From Robertkochia sediminum (GTDB lineage: Bacteria > Bacteroidota > Bacteroidia > Flavobacteriales > Flavobacteriaceae): a stretch of DNA of 64,000 nt. The stretch lies in the NCBI RefSeq assembly GCF_016786255.1, contig NZ_JADMKT010000064.1:145911-209910 (forward strand). The letters are read 5' to 3'. Positions 1 through 7,593 of this stretch are shown here, one piece after another (position 1 is the first letter of the stretch; the number at the start of each line of letters is the position of its first letter). A program made the position numbers and the translations under genes. The notes beneath the pieces were generated by a model. The model ran no database searches and was not told the origin of the DNA. It saw only the letters and a list, made by a program, of their open reading frames with translations.

Positions 1-99
1 CCCTTTGTTAAAGATAAAACAACCAAAATAAAAATCCTACCAACCACCTGATCCATAGCTGTTTACACCTCGAGAGATCATAAACTATGGATGATTAGT

Positions 100-162
100 G
101 ATGCGAAATGCGTAGTGCGGGATGCGTACAGCGTATAGCGGGATGCGGGATGCGGGATGGGT
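100..162. repeat. degenerate 7-bp tandem array, nine units
   Basis: Nine consecutive heptamers (gatgcga, aatgcgt, agtgcgg, gatgcgt, acagcgt, atagcgg, gatgcgg twice, gatgggt) keep exact 7-bp phase. GCG sits at positions 4-6 of nearly every unit while the first three and last positions vary. The array lies in the 219 bases beyond the 3' end of the kynurenine monooxygenase gene. I see no gene or clear terminator in bases 1-219. Confidence 0.75.
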
Positions 163-219
163 AAAACTACCGCCTCTCATTAACTAAGAAGAAAAATAGT
201 TTATACCCTGTAAAAACGA

Positions 220-1566
220 TCAGTGCGATTCGAGAAGCTCCAGGATCTTTTGCTCTACTTCATCGGTAGCCCATTGGTCTCGTATGCCTTCCATAGCCAT
301 CACCTGGTCCATGATCGCCTTTTGTCGATCTCCCTCTTTCAGAGCTTCGGCATAAGGCTTCGTGCTAAAGGTTACCCGGGTGTATAGCGGCACCCACTTA
401 TCCGGATGACGTTCAGAGAACCATTTTTCGATCTGTTTACGCAGTAAAAAGTCAGGATCTGCAGTTTTGGAACTCATCTCCATAAAATTATTCAGGCTGA
501 GTTGTGCAATGGCATCTGCATTGGGTTTACGCAGTTTCTGATAGGCTTTGAATATAAGTTCCCAATCGTCCTGATAAGCGTTCATAAGATCATTCAGGGT
601 CATAATATCTTCGAATCCCGCATTCATGCCCTGACCGTAAAAAGGTACTATCGCATGGGCGGCATCCCCCACCAGGGCCACCTTGTCCCAGTAGGTCCAG
701 GGATCACATTTAATAGTGACCAAGGTACTGGTTGGGTTCTTAAAAAAGTCTTTTTTCAGATTTTCGATCTCGTGGCGCACATCGGCAAAATAGTGGCTAA
801 AGAATTCCTCAACGATCTTTTCATCGGTCAAAGCCTCGAAAGAATACTTGCCCTCCAACGGCATGAACAAGGTACACGTAAAACTCCCGTCCAGGTTAGG
901 CAAGGCAATGAGCATGAACTTACCCCTTGGCCAGATGTGCAGCGAATGCTTGTCGAGCTTATGCGATCCATCTGCATTTGCCGGGATGGTGAGCTCCTTG
1001 TATCCCGATTCGAGAAAGGACTGACTGTAATTGAACAAACTACGACGTTGCATTTTGTGCCGAACCCTTGAAAAAGCACCGTCGGCCCCAAAAACATGAT
1101 CGTACTTTACAGGAGTCCATGGAGCATTCTCCTCGTCTCCGAGGTAGATCTTAGCTTCCGGAAGATCGACATCCCAAACCCTGGAGTTGAAAATAAACCG
1201 GGCCCCGGTAGCTTCTGCCAGATCGATCATTTTTTTGTTTAACACCCCACGGGATATAGAATAGATAGCCTCCCTTTCTTTTCCATAGGGTTGAAAATAT
1301 ACCTCCCCTTCCATAGGATGAATGGCGCGCTTATCCATGGGGATCCCCAATTTACGGATCTCCTCCTCAATACCCACCTCAGCCAGGGCTTTCCACCCGC
1401 GAACAGACATGGCAAGGTTGATAGACCTACCGGAAAAAGCGGTATGCCGTATGTCAGGACGTCGGTCATAAACATCGACTTCGTGACCCCTCTTCTTGAG
1501 ATAAATAGCCAGTAAACTTCCTACGAGTCCGCTGCCAATGACAGCGATATTTTTGGGCGTTTGCAT
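220..1566 (-). CDS. kmo: kynurenine 3-monooxygenase
   Basis: FAD-dependent aromatic hydroxylase that converts L-kynurenine to 3-hydroxykynurenine with NADPH and O2, in the tryptophan to 3-hydroxyanthranilate/NAD route. The 448-residue product has the Rossmann FAD motif IGSGLVG at residues 10-16, GADGAFSRVR in the middle and the second FAD motif GDAAHAIVPFYGQGMNAG at about 300-317, followed by the helical C-terminal part typical of KMO. The frame stays open upstream to 1641, but that extension overlaps a promoter and hairpin and is not protein-like, so I take the ATG at 1566 (MQTPKNIAVIGSG). Kynureninase, the next enzyme, is encoded about 9 kb away on the same strand. No other kynurenine pathway gene is visible. 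The family call is secure; the exact substrate is inferred from similarity. Confidence 0.93.
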   Translation of the reverse strand: MQTPKNIAVIGSGLVGSLLAIYLKKRGHEVDVYDRRPDIRHTAFSGRSINLAMSVRGWKALAEVGIEEEIRKLGIPMDKRAIHPMEGEVYFQPYGKEREAIYSISRGVLNKKMIDLAEATGARFIFNSRVWDVDLPEAKIYLGDEENAPWTPVKYDHVFGADGAFSRVRHKMQRRSLFNYSQSFLESGYKELTIPANADGSHKLDKHSLHIWPRGKFMLIALPNLDGSFTCTLFMPLEGKYSFEALTDEKIVEEFFSHYFADVRHEIENLKKDFFKNPTSTLVTIKCDPWTYWDKVALVGDAAHAIVPFYGQGMNAGFEDIMTLNDLMNAYQDDWELIFKAYQKLRKPNADAIAQLSLNNFMEMSSKTADPDFLLRKQIEKWFSERHPDKWVPLYTRVTFSTKPYAEALKEGDRQKAIMDQVMAMEGIRDQWATDEVEQKILELLESH

Positions 1567-1574
1567 ATCGTGTA

Positions 1575-1598
1575 TAAAAAAATGCCCGCCATAGCGGG
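1575..1598 (-). promoter_or_regulatory. terminator-like hairpin in the kmo leader
   Basis: Read on the minus strand, CCCGC-TATG-GCGGG is followed by C, A and seven T residues, and the kmo ATG comes 9 nt later. It lies between the putative -7 element at 1605-1612 and the start codon. There is no upstream minus-strand gene for it to terminate, so it may be an attenuator or a structured leader. Seen in sequence; function inferred. Confidence 0.45.
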
Positions 1599-1604
1599 TT
1601 TTTA

Positions 1605-1612
1605 CAAAGTTA
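1605..1612 (-). promoter_or_regulatory. Bacteroidota -7 element for kmo
   Basis: TAACTTTG on the minus strand is a full match to TAnnTTTG. Transcription would begin near 1597, about 30 nt before the kmo ATG. No convincing TTG -33 box is visible at the usual distance. Confidence 0.45.
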
Positions 1613-1767
1613 ACAAATAAATACGGGTTTACTCTTCCCATATTACAAACCTCAGCACACCCATCTTACACCGATCTTCAAAAGACGAAACAAGACCCTA
1701 CGCCCCTGTACAAAAGCACTTTAAACAAAATTTTGTATTTTATAGAGAATCCAAAAATTCAAATATT

Positions 1768-2013
1768 ATGGACCAAGCGAAACTTGAGGTCATGCGTAAG
1801 CTCCTCACAAAACTTGAAGACATTAAAAACACCCAGGAAAGCAGCATCGATAAGATCAACCATGTGATCACCGATCTGTTTCAACACCCTGACCCTAAAC
1901 TGGAAAAGGTCATGGAAGACGCCCACCAAAGAGCATCAGACAATGTAGACATGGTTCGTGCAGCCATGCACGAATATGAAGAACGCTTGAAAAAGTTAAC
2001 ACCATCAGAATAA
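1768..2013 (+). CDS. small conserved-looking hypothetical protein
   Basis: An 81-residue, highly charged and probably all-helical protein with no signal peptide or membrane segment, starting MDQAKLEVMRKLLTKLEDIK. Heptad-like spacing of Leu/Ile/Val suggests a short coiled coil or helical bundle. It reads divergently from kmo and precedes the DUF2256-photolyase genes by 74 bp, so it could share their transcript. I do not recognise the family and assign no function. The ATG at 1768 follows an A/T-rich leader, as is usual for this genome. Confidence 0.7.
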   Translation: MDQAKLEVMRKLLTKLEDIKNTQESSIDKINHVITDLFQHPDPKLEKVMEDAHQRASDNVDMVRAAMHEYEERLKKLTPSE

Positions 2014-2087
2014 TTTTGTTTAATATTAACTTTAAAAAGTTAGACATTTTATATTTTAGAGGGGTCGGATAGTTCCGGCCCTTATTT

Positions 2088-2264
2088 ATGAAACACAAAA
2101 AGAAAGGAGACCTGCCGGAAAAGATATGCCTGACCTGTGAAAGACCATTCAGCTGGAGAAAAAAATGGCAGCGCAACTGGGAGCAGGTCAAATACTGTAG
2201 CGAACGATGCAGGAGAAACAGAAAAAACACGGAATCGTCTGGTTCAGAAACAACCTTCGGGTAA
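2088..2264 (+). CDS. DUF2256 family small cysteine protein
   Basis: A 58-residue ORF beginning MKHKKKGDLPEKICLTCERP. It has a CxxC pair (CLTC), then a W/K-rich centre with three tryptophans (WRKKWQRNW) and a second Cys pair (YCSERC), the pattern of DUF2256, a probable zinc-binding domain. DUF2256 genes are frequently found beside photolyase/cryptochrome genes, and here the end overlaps the start of the Cry-DASH gene by 58 bp. That overlap suggests translational coupling, or a later start for the cryptochrome, although no in-frame Met follows soon. The molecular role is unknown. Confidence 0.82.
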   Translation: MKHKKKGDLPEKICLTCERPFSWRKKWQRNWEQVKYCSERCRRNRKNTESSGSETTFG

Positions 2265-3517
2265 AAGACAATACGAGTCTCCATGAAGCCCTGGCCTCAT
2301 GCCATCAGGTTACCGGGGTGTATTGCTTTGACCCCGTACAACTGGGCACAACGCCCTGGGGCTTTCCAAAAACCGGAGGTCACCGAAGACGTTTCTTTCT
2401 GGAAACCCTGAAAGACCTTAAGGAGGAACTGCTTACCCTGAACATCCCATTGCACTTTGGCTCAGGGCGACCGGGAGAAGTACTTCCGGAATTGGTAAGA
2501 TCCTGGCATGTCGATGCCATTTACACCCAAAAAGAATGGACTTCAGAAGAAGAATGGGATAACAGGCATATAAAAGCGCATACCTTGCCTCCCCTGATCG
2601 AACATTACGATCAGTTTCTCATACACCCCGATCACCTGCCTTTTGAACCGGAGAATGTTCCCGAAGTCTTTACGAGATTCCGAAAACAGGTGGAAGCCCA
2701 TTCGGAGGTGAAGCCTGTCGTGCATATTACGGGCAGCTCTTCGGCTGAAAATCCGCTACCGGGATTGAACACCCAACTCCCCCAGCCCGACGATCTAGGC
2801 GTCGTGATCAGTGAGCCTGACAACAGGACTGCTTTCCCGTGCAAGGGTGGTACCTCACAAGCCCTGGAACGTATAGATCATTATTTCTGGAAAACGAAAA
2901 AACTGCAATACTATAAGCGCACAAGGAATGGACTAACAGGTATAGATTACAGCTCCAAGCTTTCCCCATGGTTGGCCAATGGAAGTATTTCTGCGCGAAT
3001 GATCTACCACGAGGTAAAACAATTCGAAAAAAAGGTGGTGAGTAATCAGGATACTTACTGGTTGATCTTTGAACTCCTCTGGCGGGATTACTTTAAATAC
3101 ATCTCCATGAAACACGGTAACCGCATCTTTCTGCAGGGAGGTATCAAAAACCGGGAATACGAATGGAGGTTTAACAAGCACGCCTTTAAACGCTGGACCA
3201 GCGGGAACACCGGTAATGATTTTGTCGATGCCAACATGATCGAACTGGCCCGCACCGGATGGATGAGTAACAGGGGGCGGCAAAATGTGGCTTCATACTG
3301 GGCAAAAGACCTGGAACAGGATTGGCGCGCAGGTGCGGCGTGGTTCGAAAGCCAACTGATCGATTACGATGTGCACAGCAATTGGGGCAACTGGAACTAT
3401 GTAAGCGGGGTAGGTAACGATCCCAGAAACCGGAAGTTCAATACCAAAAGCCAGGCAGAACGCTACGACACCAATGGCTCCTTTAGAAAACTATGGCTGC
3501 AAAACACCTTATTCTAA
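2207..3517 (+). CDS. DASH-family cryptochrome / photolyase
   Basis: A 436-residue flavoprotein of the photolyase/cryptochrome superfamily; DASH members repair cyclobutane dimers in single-stranded DNA or sense blue light. The N-terminal alpha/beta antenna domain starts at GIVWFRNNLRVKDN (about residues 9-22). The C-terminal FAD domain contains WRDYFKYIS, then ARTGWMSNRGRQNVASYWAKDL and the DASH hallmark DYDVHSNWGNWNYVSGVGNDPR. The ATG at 2207 is the only Met before the conserved core and lies inside the 3' end of the DUF2256 gene. The gene is followed after 10 bp by a second photolyase-family gene, so the cluster looks like a light-response/DNA-repair operon. The DASH assignment is firm; repair versus signalling cannot be decided here. 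Confidence 0.93.
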   Translation: MQEKQKKHGIVWFRNNLRVKDNTSLHEALASCHQVTGVYCFDPVQLGTTPWGFPKTGGHRRRFFLETLKDLKEELLTLNIPLHFGSGRPGEVLPELVRSWHVDAIYTQKEWTSEEEWDNRHIKAHTLPPLIEHYDQFLIHPDHLPFEPENVPEVFTRFRKQVEAHSEVKPVVHITGSSSAENPLPGLNTQLPQPDDLGVVISEPDNRTAFPCKGGTSQALERIDHYFWKTKKLQYYKRTRNGLTGIDYSSKLSPWLANGSISARMIYHEVKQFEKKVVSNQDTYWLIFELLWRDYFKYISMKHGNRIFLQGGIKNREYEWRFNKHAFKRWTSGNTGNDFVDANMIELARTGWMSNRGRQNVASYWAKDLEQDWRAGAAWFESQLIDYDVHSNWGNWNYVSGVGNDPRNRKFNTKSQAERYDTNGSFRKLWLQNTLF

Positions 3518-3527
3518 ACCCATACCT

Positions 3528-5063
3528 ATGACCATTGTCCGACTTATTCTAGGCGATCAACTCAATAGCCAACACTCCTGGTTTAAAGAAAAGAACGAGG
3601 AGGTGATCTACCTAATGGCCGAAATGAGACCGGAAGCGACCTATGTGACTCATCACCTGCAGAAACTTATCGGCTTCTTCGCTGCCATGCGCAATTTTTC
3701 TGAGCACCTTGAGCAAGAGGGGCATCGGGTACACTACCTCCGCATTAATGACCCTGAGAATCCGCACACCCTTAAAGAAGTGATCCACAAGTGCATCACA
3801 CAATACCAGGCAGAGCAATTCGAATACCAACTACCCGATGAATATCGCCTTGACAAGGAACTTCGGGAAATTTGCAAAACCCTGAATATCTCCTCGGCGA
3901 CTGCCGACACAGAGCACTTTCTCACCACCCGCGATACGCTGAAGAACTTCTTTAAAGGCAAGAAGCAACTGCTTATGGAGCATTTTTATCGCATGATGCG
4001 AAAAGAACACAACATCCTTATCGACGCTAACGGGAAGCCTGTAGGGGGAGCGTGGAATTACGATAAAAGCAACAGAAAAAAATGGAAGGGAGACCCTGAA
4101 ATTCCGGAACTACCTCATTTTAGCCGAAACACGGTCACTGTATTAAAGGACATCGATGAAGCTGAATTATCGTCAATCGGTGAGGCCGACCCCGATAATT
4201 TTCAATGGCCATTAAACAGATCTGAAGCCCGGGAACTCCTCGATCACTTTTGCGAATACCTGCTCCCCAACTTCGGCGACTATCAGGATGCCATGCACAC
4301 TGAGACCGTATACCTGTTTCACTCCCGCCTGTCGTTTGCCCTGAACACCAAGATCCTCCATCCCCGGGAAGTTATCGATCAGGTCGTTCATACCTATGAA
4401 AAGGATCCAGACCGTATCGACATAAGCCAGGTAGAAGGGTTTGTTCGCCAGATCCTCGGGTGGCGAGAATACATGAGAGGCATCTATTGGATGGAAATGC
4501 CCGGGTATAATGATCAAAACTTTTTTAAGAACAAGAACAAATTACCCGGTTTCTACTGGACCGGAAACACACGAATGAACTGCCTGAGCAACTGCATAAA
4601 GAACAGCCTGGACCACGCCTATGCCCACCATATACAACGGCTGATGGTTACCGGAAATTTTGCCCTGCTCAATCAAACCGACCCGGATATGGTAGACGAG
4701 TGGTATCTCGGCATCTATATAGATGCTATAGAATGGGTAGAGATCACCAACACACGAGGCATGAGCCAGTATGCAGATGGCGGACTTCTCGCTACAAAAC
4801 CCTATATATCCTCTGCCAACTACATCAACAAAATGAGTGATTACTGTAAAGGGTGTACATACGATCACAAAAAAAGAACGGGATCAGATGCCTGTCCGTT
4901 TAATGCCCTGTACTGGAATTTCCTCCATGATAAAAGAGCACAACTGGAATCAAACAGACGCATGGGAATAATGTACCGATTACTCGACAAGATCGAACCG
5001 GAAGAGCTGGATGCGATCAAAAAACGCAGCCAGGCGATCATGAGCGATCCGGATGAATTTTAA
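3528..5063 (+). CDS. iron-sulfur bacterial cryptochrome/(6-4) photolyase (FeS-BCP)
   Basis: A 511-residue protein of the prokaryotic FeS-BCP branch (PhrB of Agrobacterium is the studied member), which carries FAD, a lumazine antenna and a [4Fe-4S] cluster and repairs (6-4) photoproducts. The expected cysteines are present: one in NTRMNCLSNC and three in DYCKGCTYDHKKRTGSDACP near the C terminus. The N terminus MTIVRLILGDQLNSQHSWF is typical of the family. The frame extends upstream to 3474 inside the cryptochrome gene, but the ATG at 3528 gives the family-type start. It lies 10 bp after the Cry-DASH gene and presumably shares its transcript. Family call secure; substrate specificity inferred. 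Confidence 0.93.
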   Translation: MTIVRLILGDQLNSQHSWFKEKNEEVIYLMAEMRPEATYVTHHLQKLIGFFAAMRNFSEHLEQEGHRVHYLRINDPENPHTLKEVIHKCITQYQAEQFEYQLPDEYRLDKELREICKTLNISSATADTEHFLTTRDTLKNFFKGKKQLLMEHFYRMMRKEHNILIDANGKPVGGAWNYDKSNRKKWKGDPEIPELPHFSRNTVTVLKDIDEAELSSIGEADPDNFQWPLNRSEARELLDHFCEYLLPNFGDYQDAMHTETVYLFHSRLSFALNTKILHPREVIDQVVHTYEKDPDRIDISQVEGFVRQILGWREYMRGIYWMEMPGYNDQNFFKNKNKLPGFYWTGNTRMNCLSNCIKNSLDHAYAHHIQRLMVTGNFALLNQTDPDMVDEWYLGIYIDAIEWVEITNTRGMSQYADGGLLATKPYISSANYINKMSDYCKGCTYDHKKRTGSDACPFNALYWNFLHDKRAQLESNRRMGIMYRLLDKIEPEELDAIKKRSQAIMSDPDEF

Positions 5064-5265
5064 TTTCTGAAAGGCCTTCACCTTGTATGACAGCGCTTAA
5101 CCCAATAGTATAAATCATTTACTTACAACCACTTTAGGAGGTTTCAGCAAATTGTAAAAAACAAGCATTTTTTTTCAAAAAAAACACATTATCGAGATCC
5201 AAAACCAAAAAGCGCACGTATATAAAGTAATCATTACATAGTAGTAGGTATTAGTTTAGGGAAGA

Positions 5266-5300
5266 AAGCCCTTTGGTCTTTTAAGGTCAAAGGGCTTTTT
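5266..5300 (+). terminator. intrinsic terminator or small-RNA 3' hairpin
   Basis: AAGCCCTTTG pairs with CAAAGGGCTT across a 12-nt loop and is followed by TTT on the plus strand. It is about 200 bp from the photolyase stop, which is long for a simple 3' UTR. Confidence 0.6.
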
Positions 5301-5333
5301 GTTGGTTAATACTTCCCATAACCGGACTTCGCA

Positions 5334-5465
5334 CTAAACCACTTTCTGCAGCACCTTAATCTTTGCAGCATCATCTTTCACCTCCCTTCGCACTGTAACC
5401 GTTTTCCTGTCAACACGATCTCCTACCTCTTTGTTTTCAGATGTTCTTGTACGCCACGACCTCAT
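5334..5465 (-). CDS. possible 43-residue small protein
   Basis: ATG at 5465 to TAG at 5334 encodes 43 residues with a charged, beta-like pattern (GDRVDRKTVTVRREVKDD) rather than shadow-like composition. It converges on the photolyase gene and is divergent from the SDR gene. No family is recognised, and it could be chance or a gene remnant. Low confidence. Confidence 0.2.
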   Translation of the reverse strand: MRSWRTRTSENKEVGDRVDRKTVTVRREVKDDAAKIKVLQKVV

Positions 5466-5483
5466 TTGTACGCCACAGCCTCA
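5447..5483. repeat. 18-bp direct repeat upstream of the SDR gene
   Basis: TTGTACGCCACGACCTCA (5447-5464) and TTGTACGCCACAGCCTCA (5466-5483) differ at two positions and are 19 bp apart start to start. They end about 50 bp before the SDR ATG, so they could be paired regulator sites or a small duplication. Confidence 0.6.
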
Positions 5484-5532
5484 AAGGAGATTATTACAGT
5501 TTACCTATCTTAGTTGAAAAGCAAAGAACACG

Positions 5533-6294
5533 ATGTGGGATCTTAAAAATAAAACAGCTTTGATCACTGGCGGCTCTAAAGGCATAGGCCTGGCCTGTGT
5601 AGCAGAATTTGCGGCACTGGGCGCACGGGTGATCTTTACAGGACGAAATGAAGACGTACTCAAAAAGGAAGAAACCCGGCTAAAGAAAAAAGGCTACAAG
5701 GTTATTGGTGTAGCCGGCGATGTAACCCTGGATAGTGATAGGGCGAGATTACGGGACGCCATCGAAAAGAACTTCAGCAGCCTGGACATCCTGGTGAACA
5801 ACGCAGGAACCAACATTCGCAAGGCCACGACAGGCTATAAGGAAGAAGAGTACCGAAAGGTGATCGAACTCAACCTCATGGCTCCATTCGAATTATGTCG
5901 TATCTGCTTTCCCTTTCTTAAAATTTCAGGAAAAGCATCTGTGATCAACATTTCTTCGGTAGCGGCTATCGTAGACGATCACACAGGTGCCCCCTACGGT
6001 ATGGCCAAATCGGGGATCCTTCAAATGACGCGAAGTCTTGCCGTAGAATGGGCGCAACACGGCATTCGCGTTAACGCTGTATCTCCCTGGTTTACCCTTA
6101 CCCCTTTAACAGAAGGACTCCTAAAGCAACCTGAAAAAATAGACCCCGTACTTCAACGCACGCCATTGCGACGCGTTGCCGATGCTTCAGAGGTGGCAGC
6201 AGCTGTTGCGTTCCTGGCTATGGACAAATCATCATATATTACCGGGCACAATCTCGTAACCGATGGCGGCATGAGCATCAATGCCCTGTTGTGA
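5533..6294 (+). CDS. short-chain dehydrogenase/reductase (tropinone-reductase-like)
   Basis: A 253-residue classical SDR, the normal length for the family. It has the NAD(P) glycine motif TGGSKGIG at 12-19, the NNAG motif near residue 90, the catalytic Ser in NISSVAA and the YxxxK pair in YGMAK. It ends with the common ITGHNLVTDGGMS stretch near the C terminus. The basic residue in the glycine motif and the arginine in FTGRNE suggest NADPH preference. Closest in appearance to tropinone reductase-like SDRs, whose bacterial substrates are mostly unknown. It is followed convergently, 5 bp away, by the YjdI-CDGSH gene. A weak -7 element (TATCTTAG, 5506-5513) precedes it. The substrate is not predictable. 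Confidence 0.9.
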   Translation: MWDLKNKTALITGGSKGIGLACVAEFAALGARVIFTGRNEDVLKKEETRLKKKGYKVIGVAGDVTLDSDRARLRDAIEKNFSSLDILVNNAGTNIRKATTGYKEEEYRKVIELNLMAPFELCRICFPFLKISGKASVINISSVAAIVDDHTGAPYGMAKSGILQMTRSLAVEWAQHGIRVNAVSPWFTLTPLTEGLLKQPEKIDPVLQRTPLRRVADASEVAAAVAFLAMDKSSYITGHNLVTDGGMSINALL

Positions 6295-6299
6295 TCTCC

Positions 6300-6725
6300 T
6301 TATCCTTTAAAACCGGCTTTGCGGTGTGCTCCATCACAATATGGTTTGTTCGCAGATGCTCCACATCGGCAAAAGGCGGTGGTCTTTTCCTTTTCCTCGG
6401 TGTCGCCGTTAGGATGTGCCACATGGAGCTTACCGTGTACCAGTAACGGTCCGTTCTCCATGATCTCAACCAGGGTATCTTTATCGTGCCCTGCGGTTAC
6501 AGCCTGCTCTTCGCTATCCTTCATAAAAAAGCTCAATGCGCCGGACGGACATTTTTTCACCTGTTCTACAATGGCATCTGTCCCCGCCCCGTCCATGGTT
6601 ATCCACGGTTTTTCATCAGGCTTAAAAACGCCGGGAAGTCCCTTAACACAAATGGCAGAATGAATACAAATTCCGGGTTTCCAAACCACGGTAACCTCGC
6701 CGTTGGTATACTCTTTTTTTGACAT
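6300..6725 (-). CDS. fused YjdI-type Fe-S domain and CDGSH iron-sulfur protein
   Basis: A 141-residue two-domain protein. Residues about 3-70 resemble YjdI, a (4Fe-4S) mono-cluster family, with cysteines in GICIHSAICVKG and KKCPSGALSF. The C terminus is a CDGSH (mitoNEET-like) 2Fe-2S domain, with ligands visible as C119, C121, C130 and H134 in CRCGASANKPYCDGAH. It probably acts in cytoplasmic electron transfer or redox sensing. The two domains occur separately in some bacteria and fused in others. It ends 5 bp from the convergent SDR stop with no hairpin between. Function beyond Fe-S binding is unknown. Confidence 0.88.
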   Translation of the reverse strand: MSKKEYTNGEVTVVWKPGICIHSAICVKGLPGVFKPDEKPWITMDGAGTDAIVEQVKKCPSGALSFFMKDSEEQAVTAGHDKDTLVEIMENGPLLVHGKLHVAHPNGDTEEKEKTTAFCRCGASANKPYCDGAHRKAGFKG

Positions 6726-6896
6726 GTCTTCGATTTTCTCTTAAAGATACCAAAAATGGAGACTCTTCCCCGGGCCGGGGAATGAAAAATACACCCAACC
6801 GTTACAACCTCCTGTACTTACAGGCTGGTCACCTTAAAAGAATGTACATTAGGCTGATACCCGATAATTCTTTAATTTTATCAAAAATCATCTACT

Positions 6897-7550
6897 ATGA
6901 AATACCTGTTTCCGATCGCCATGATCCTCCTCACCATTATTTCCTGTAAAGAGGAAAAGGCCAAACCCTTAAGTTTTGTTGAAAAAGTGGCCCAAGCCAA
7001 TGGTATTGAACACTGGAAAGATGTTTCAGAATTGCGCTTCACCTTCAATGTAGACCGGGATACCATTCACTTTGAAAGGGACTGGGCATGGAATCCGAAA
7101 ACCGGCCAGGTGGCTATGACCTATAACGGAGAGACTACCACCTACAACAGGGATGCTGTAGACGAACGCTCACTTAAAGCCGATAAGGCCTTTGTAAATG
7201 ACACCTATTGGCTGCTTGCTCCCTTCAAGCTCATTTGGGACGAAGGGTATACCAGGGATTCTATCATCAGGGATGAAGCGCCAATTAGCAAAGATACCCT
7301 GTACAAGCTCACCATACACTACACCGGGGATGGCGGATACACGCCGGGAGATGCCTACGATTTCTTTATTGACGACGACCATATGATCAGAGAATGGATC
7401 TACCGGGAAGACAATTCTACCAGCAATTGTTTTATCACCACATGGGAAGACTATACAGAAGAAGGAAAAATGAAGTTCGCTACGCTTCATCAGGATGAGA
7501 CGGGAGGCTTCAAACTTTACTTCAGCGACATAGAAGTGATCAAAGATTAG
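6897..7550 (+). CDS. DUF6503-like lipoprotein
   Basis: A 217-residue protein with a lipoprotein signal (MKYLFPIAMILLTIISC, lipid-modified Cys about residue 17), so it should be anchored in the envelope. The rest is rich in Trp, Tyr and Asp and looks like a beta-sandwich or lipocalin-like fold (for example FERDWAWNPKTGQVAMTYNGE). It resembles flavobacterial proteins classed as DUF6503, whose function is unknown. It is monocistronic, with a bidirectional terminator shared with the convergent MFS gene. Confidence 0.75.
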   Translation: MKYLFPIAMILLTIISCKEEKAKPLSFVEKVAQANGIEHWKDVSELRFTFNVDRDTIHFERDWAWNPKTGQVAMTYNGETTTYNRDAVDERSLKADKAFVNDTYWLLAPFKLIWDEGYTRDSIIRDEAPISKDTLYKLTIHYTGDGGYTPGDAYDFFIDDDHMIREWIYREDNSTSNCFITTWEDYTEEGKMKFATLHQDETGGFKLYFSDIEVIKD

Positions 7551-7560
7551 ATCAAAAAAT

Positions 7561-7593
7561 AAAGGGCTCTTGTTAAGAGCCCTTTATTTTTTT
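7561..7593. terminator. bidirectional terminator between DUF6503 and MFS genes
   Basis: Perfect 11-bp arms AAAGGGCTCTT / AAGAGCCCTTT around a GTT loop, with T-runs on both strands. The TAA of the MFS gene (7573-7575) overlaps the loop and 3' arm, so half of the hairpin is also coding sequence for the last MFS residues (KGS). Confidence 0.9.

Larger units (their letters stand above)
5064..5532. other. 469-bp gap with hairpin, direct repeats and a doubtful small ORF
   Basis: The gap between the FeS-BCP and SDR genes contains an AT-rich stretch (5150-5260), a terminator-like hairpin at 5266-5300 that lies about 200 bp beyond the photolyase stop, a possible 43-codon minus-strand ORF at 5334-5465, and an 18-bp direct repeat at 5447-5483 before the SDR gene. 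An unannotated small RNA ending at the hairpin is possible but unproven. Confidence 0.5.
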
